A stretch of DNA of 64,000 nt from assembly GCA_023079485.1 (NCBI GenBank), contig CM041084.1, positions 66,435,709 to 66,499,708 of the forward strand, in the 5' to 3' direction. Origin of the DNA: Archilochus colubris (taxonomy: Eukaryota; Chordata; Aves; Apodiformes; Trochilidae). The notes beneath the pieces are model-generated. The model did no database searches and was not told where the DNA came from. It saw only the letters and a list, made by a program, of their open reading frames with translations. The position numbers and the translations under genes are program-made. Each line of letters starts with the position of its first letter. Position 1 is the stretch's first letter. This document shows, piece by piece, positions 59,327 to 64,000 of this stretch.

Positions 59327-60059
59327 GTAAGTTTCTCCTGGGCATTGCAGTCCCATTGAAGTGCTGCATGTGAAGCCACTGAAGATTGTCTCTCCATGAC
59401 CTCATGTCCTTCAAATCCTCTGTATTTTTAACTTGGTTGCACCAACTAAGGGACACAGCAGCTTCATGTGTGCAGCAAGGAATTGTGGACTTGCAGAACA
59501 GGTGGCAACCAAGAGGACAGGAAAGCATCTGGCTCTCAGGGTTCTGAAAGAAGCCAAGACGTGGCCACTGTGGGTAACTCACCAGGCATGCATCCATATG
59601 TGGTCTCTGTGGAAAGAGTATTAATGCTGAAGTAGTTTTGTCCTGTGGGTGTATCTGTATGCAAACATGCTCAGTCCGTCAGAGACTTCATGGTGCTGTG
59701 ACTAGTGTAGCGTTGTATGTGATATATGTGCTGTGGCTTACCCAGTTGTATGGCTTGTGAACCATGTGGAGTTTCCTAGAACGTAACTCAGTAGAAGAAA
59801 CCAAAGATTACTTTAGATTAAGAAAATGTATTGGAACTGTGTTTTTTTTATCTGTTAGTAGGGACAAGTGCTTTCATCATCTCTGATTTTCAGAGATAAA
59901 AGGTAACCATAAAATCCCAGAAAAAAAATTAAATAATGTCATGACACTACGTGGAAGCCTCAGGACTTTCCAGGGCTTCAATGAAGTCCTCTCTGCTCCC
60001 TGGAAAAATTGAAATTCCACATATCCTTTATCACAGAGCTGTTTCTTTGGTGTTGCCAG

Positions 60060-60151
60060 GATGGGTGAAGAGGAAGCTATGAAGAAGTCTGGAGTCTTTG
60101 GCTGGAGGATCGGTGGCTCATTTAGAGCAAAAAGGAGAGAAACTTTACCAG
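60060..60151 (+). other. Candidate exon (unconfirmed)
   Basis: A 92-nt segment follows a strong acceptor ('tgtttctttggtgttgccag') and precedes CAG|gtaggt. With one leading base it is open as MGEEEAMKKSGVFGWRIGGS then FRAKRRETLP. It cannot continue 59209-59326 in that phase: entered in phase 0 it reads two codons and then TGA, which would make it a terminal exon. Which use is real, if either, cannot be settled from sequence alone. Confidence 0.22.
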
Positions 60152-60900
60152 GTAGGTTGATTTATAAACTGCTGCTTGGAGTTACTCGTAGGATTGGGAT
60201 GTGTTATCCTATAAATCGCAGAGAGATGAATGGCTAGACAGAGGACAGGGAAGCCTCAGGAGAGATTCACTTATTAAAAATCTCTATGATTTATTGTGTT
60301 GTGATCTCAGCTAACCCAATGTACGTCACCTTCACACGGTAGCAAGGGTCATCTAATATACAACAAAAAGGTTCCTGTAAATCTGCAAGGGACTGTTTCT
60401 GGACACTTTCTTCTCCAATTTACAAACATTTGCCCAAGAAAAGGAAGTAAAGCTCTTTAATGGAGTCATTGTATCTGTGGCAGAATACTTTAAGAAAACA
60501 TGTTTGGGGAAAATGTTCTTAAATCTCCCTTGGTTTTTTTCCTTCTTGCTTTGTGAGATTATTTTATCTTTGTGGGGTTTTTATCAGTATAATGCTTGTG
60601 GTTGGTGTGAGGGAAGGGTCCTATGATTAATATTTTATCTTGGCAAAGCTCAGATCAATATGTTGTGCTCTCTTTTTTGAAATTTAATTTCATATAGGCT
60701 GCTTCTTTTACAGGGCTGGCAATTTCCTCCACAACCTTTCTGTCTATGGGTCTTTGAAACTGTTGTGAATTTGTCTCTCACAACTTTTGACTTAATGTTG
60801 ATGTTGTGACTTGGAACAAGAGCTCCAGGAGAGGGCAAGAAGAGGTGTCCAGCCACTGTTTGCTGTGTGGCTTTTTTTGGCCTGAGAGTTTCAGGAGGAG
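60152..60900. other. Unannotated noncoding stretch
   Basis: No gene or repeat recognised. Confidence 0.6.
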
Positions 60901-60979
60901 ATCATAGAATCATAGAATAGAATCATAGAATTGGCTGGGTTGGAAGGGACCTCAGAGATCATCGAGTCCAACCCTTGAA
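60901..60979 (-). mobile_element. CR1 LINE 3' end fragment
   Basis: This minus-strand CR1 tail retains only about 79 bases: four imperfect 'atcatagaa' units and then 'ggctgggttggaagggacct' and 'cagagatcatcgagtccaac'. It matches the 3' end of the young copy at 5314 almost exactly over the part present, so both belong to the same late subfamily. Confidence 0.95.
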
Positions 60980-62367
60980 GTAAGGAAAGAAGGTGAGGAA
61001 TTTTGAAGGACACAGACATGTGACCTGGTTTTCATTGCCTTTTGGTGGAGAGTGCTTGTGTGATTGCTCTTTCTAAGTTCATAATACCTTTTTCCCCCCA
61101 TAATGTAATTATTTTAATTATACTAGTAATAATTTTTCTGAACTGTGTTACAGAAAATCCCTTTTCCTTCTGCTTGCTTATACATCTACCTGGTGGAAAA
61201 CTTCCTGTTGCAGTGTTCAGCCAACAAATTGAATTGTTTAACAGAAATATATATTAGCTTTGTTGACATTTTAACTTCAGATATATTATATTCCATTTAT
61301 TTATATAAAAGTCTACAAGATAATGATTTTATCCAAACAGGCCTTTCAGGCTTTCTGAAAAACAGTCAAATGAAATATTTATAGAGGATTTTGTTTCATG
61401 AAATATTTGGAGGTTTTGACTTCGAAAAGTTGTTTTTAAATGGTTGGGGTTTGTTGGGGCTTTTTTGTCTTGACTAAAATCTAGATGCTACTGCATAATG
61501 GAAAATTGGTCTTTTAATTGGCTATATTTGTAATGAGGAATTTTCCCATCTCTTTTTCATAAGAATAATAGTGCACCCTCCAGCTAAGTGACTAAATTCC
61601 ACTCTGCCTATTAGGCTATAGGAAGCATTAATTGAATGTGATATTCCTCTTTGCTTCTTGACCTAAGATTATGTGTAGTCAAACAACAGTGCTGTTTTGC
61701 CCTCTAGTTGAATGCTTTTTAAATCCAGATTAAATGAGTCTTTCTACATGGTGACACTGAAATGTTTGTATTCTATAGGTGTCAAGAAAACTGATATACT
61801 AAAATGCAGAGCTGTGTAATTATGTACATTTACCCTGCACAATTTCTATGCAGTCTGAAACCTGCTATGTCTCTCAAGAATCCTCTACTATTCAGAGCAA
61901 GAGCTAGAAATGGAATTCTAATATATCTGAAAAGCAGAAATCACCAGCATTACAACACGCTGTACATGCTGAACAGCTTTTATTTCACACTGGAAGACTC
62001 TGAAATGAAAACCTGGTTAAGATCATTTTTTTTGGTGGTTTCTTCTATTATCTCTTTCTTGCTCCTCCTAAGATCTATAGAGTTGGTAAAACAAGCAGCA
62101 TTTTGCAAAAATCATCCCAGTGAAACAGAGGGAGGTGATACTCTAAAACTCTTGCTTACTCTAATTCTTCCAGTTTTATATCTGCAATGTGCATGTAAAT
62201 TGGGGGGCATCTTAAAAGATTTGCTGGCAATTGTTTGGGATACCCTTGCTAATGGGTTGTACTCCTGATAAGAAGCAGGATCAGCCATCATAAACTGATT
62301 GACAATAACATTTTTCAGAGGTTTTTGGTCTTGGGGACCACTACTGCCTGGATGCAATGATGTTGCT
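60980..62367. other. Unannotated noncoding stretch
   Basis: AT-rich. It contains a 154-codon ATG-initiated frame at 61804-62268 with two hydrophobic stretches (see findings). No family is recognised and chance is the likelier explanation. Confidence 0.5.
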
Positions 62368-62590
62368 CCGGGAGAGATTCTGTTTGAATATAAGAGGAAA
62401 TATTTTCACTATGTGGACAGTCAGATACTGGAATGGTCTCCCAGAGGAAGTGGTGGATTCCCCCAATTTGAAAAGTTTTAAGTCTCAGCTCGATGGGGTG
62501 CCAAGACATCTCATGTAAACAGTAATATTAGAAGGGCTGGACCAAATGAACCCTGAGGTCCCTTCCAAATTGACATTCTATGATCCTGTG
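62368..62590 (+). mobile_element. CR1 LINE 3' fragment
   Basis: This is a sense-strand CR1 fragment: 'attctgtttgaatataagag', 'gaaatattttcactatgtgg', 'agatactggaatggtctccc', 'agaggaagtggtggattccc', then a complete 3' end 'tgaggtcccttccaaattga' with 'cattctatgatcctgtgg'. Its internal 3' sequence differs from the other copies, suggesting another subfamily. It is diverged and non-coding. Confidence 0.9.
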
Positions 62591-64000
62591 GCCCTCTGCA
62601 TTGTGTAACTCAGCCTGGTAGTGGTTTGTTATTTCATTGTTTACTTTCTTCCTGCCACTATGGGTAGTCTGACAACATATTTTTGGTGGTATATCATACA
62701 GATTCTTTTTCATGTTTGCTCAGCAAGCTAGGCATTTATTGATTTGTATAGGGTTTTGTCACAAAAACCAGGGGAAAACGATTTGTACAGCATTTTGGAC
62801 AATATCTGCCCTGCCTGAGAAGCTGTTCAAGTTGGCAAGGGAAAATAAGAGACCTGAAATAACTTAATTCTTTTATCAGGATACATTCTCAACCGAAGGA
62901 ATATCCTTTTAGATAGACATGTGAAATCACAGGAGAGGAAATTATTTTGGTTTATAACTTGGACTCACTGTCAGTAAAGATATGCAGTCTCTGACTTGAC
63001 TGAGCATTTCTTAGGTTGGACTTGGAAACACATAAAGGAAAATGAGAGTATAGATGCAGACATCAGTAAAGTCTTTGGTATTCCTGTTTACATACCTGGT
63101 AAGAATAGGAGTCCTAATGATAATGAGCAAAGAGGGAAGAGTGGACATGAGGAAGAAAGTATATATGAAACTATTAGGGAGATGCAGGCTTGAGGAAAGA
63201 TGAACTTGTTGCTTTACAAAGGAGATGATCTTTTCATGGAATGAAGATAATAATTTTTGTTGTTTTGAAGACTGGAGTGGGGAAATTGAGGATCAATCTA
63301 GATTTATATCTTTTTTATTAATTTTAAGGTTTTGTAAGAATATGCAGATTTCTTGATACTGGCATTCTGTATTACTTTTAAAATGATCAAGGAAGGATTC
63401 CCTGCATACAGGAAACAATTACTTTCCTAACTCATGGTTCACTTGGCAAAGAGAATGAATCAAGTGGTGCTGTACTGACTTCTTGATTCTGAAAAAAATT
63501 GGAAGGGTATGATGAACAAAGAAAGAAATGTTCATGAATCCAAGGTGTCCTTGAGGAAAACAAGGCTTCTAAAGCTTAGAAGATAAAGCAGCAAGCTCTG
63601 AGACTCACAGGGACAGAAATTAATGGCAAATGGGAAAAGAATTAAAAGGCTTCAATCGTTAGTATTTTCAAAGGAACCATTTCCTTTGTTCTCCTTGGAA
63701 GCTGATGTGAATCCTGGAGAACTGAGCTTAACCTTGATCCACAGTCTGTAAAGAAGTTTGAAAGAAATGTTTCTGGCTGTTGACCCAACTGATAACCTAA
63801 CACTGAATATTGTGTTGCACAGTACTGATGTCAGCCCCACAGACTAGTGCTGAATATGCCCTCATGGTCTTCATAACCTCCAGGGGTCAGAGAAATCACC
63901 ACATCCACTCTCTTTTCTCAGCTTGAAAGTGGTAATGGAAAGGAGACAGCATCCAGGCTTCCAGAGGACTAAAGTTCTCAATCAGTGAGTCAGTCTCTGT
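62591..64000. other. Unannotated noncoding stretch
   Basis: No gene or repeat recognised. A short plus-strand frame at 62996-63193 has a protein-like composition but no supporting signals. Confidence 0.55.

Noticed and set aside
1..64000. Searches for CRISPR arrays, bacterial-type operons, rRNA genes and LTR pairs
   Set aside because: No regularly spaced repeats, operon-like gene packing, rRNA-like sequence or long terminal direct repeats were seen. The window is eukaryotic.

Overview
This window looks like bird nuclear DNA. The evidence is a set of CR1 LINE fragments, the dominant retrotransposon of birds and other sauropsids. Several keep the CR1 3' signature: a 'ggttggaagggacc'-type end followed by short ATTCTATG or ATTCTGTG repeats. 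I cannot name the species. The background is fairly AT-rich, low in CpG, and carries many T- or A-runs and short microsatellites, as expected of intergenic or intronic sequence. No protein-coding gene, rRNA, tRNA or CRISPR array can be identified with confidence. The only recognisable protein sequence is the C-terminal part of CR1 ORF2 (reverse transcriptase), an uninterrupted frame on the minus strand at 5355-6242.

Layout. 1-1.8 kb: unannotated. 1.81-2.48 kb: two same-strand CR1 fragments one after the other. 2.5-5.3 kb: unannotated. 5.31-6.25 kb: the youngest-looking CR1 (minus). 6.3-14.4 kb: unannotated, with a 30-base T run at 7.69 kb and a CpG-richer block at 9.56-9.96 kb. 14.37-14.76 and 15.36-15.75 kb: two older plus-strand CR1 copies. 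About 20.76-20.99 kb: a very decayed CR1-like relic. 30.17 and 34.34 kb: two identical 44-bp sequences in inverted orientation, one followed by a poly(A)-like run. 39.85-40.64 kb: a plus-strand CR1 with indels. 43.8-47.6 kb: the densest cluster of candidate coding exons, on both strands. 52.7-53.0 kb: an element-like noncoding block. About 56.84-57.0 kb: another possible CR1 relic. 59.02, 60.90 and 62.37 kb: three more CR1 3' ends.

Possible host gene. Seven plus-strand AG...GT segments between 43.8 and 60.1 kb can be joined in a consistent reading phase, from an ATG in good context (43804) to a stop, giving a hypothetical protein of about 189 residues that I do not recognise. A separate 149-nt exon-like segment lies at 31.06-31.20 kb. 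Minus-strand segments at 47.5 and 44.3 kb look about equally convincing. Because both strands give candidates, the false-positive rate is high and all are listed as hypotheses. I found no clear evidence for a novel biological system. The least explained signal is the 44-bp inverted pair.
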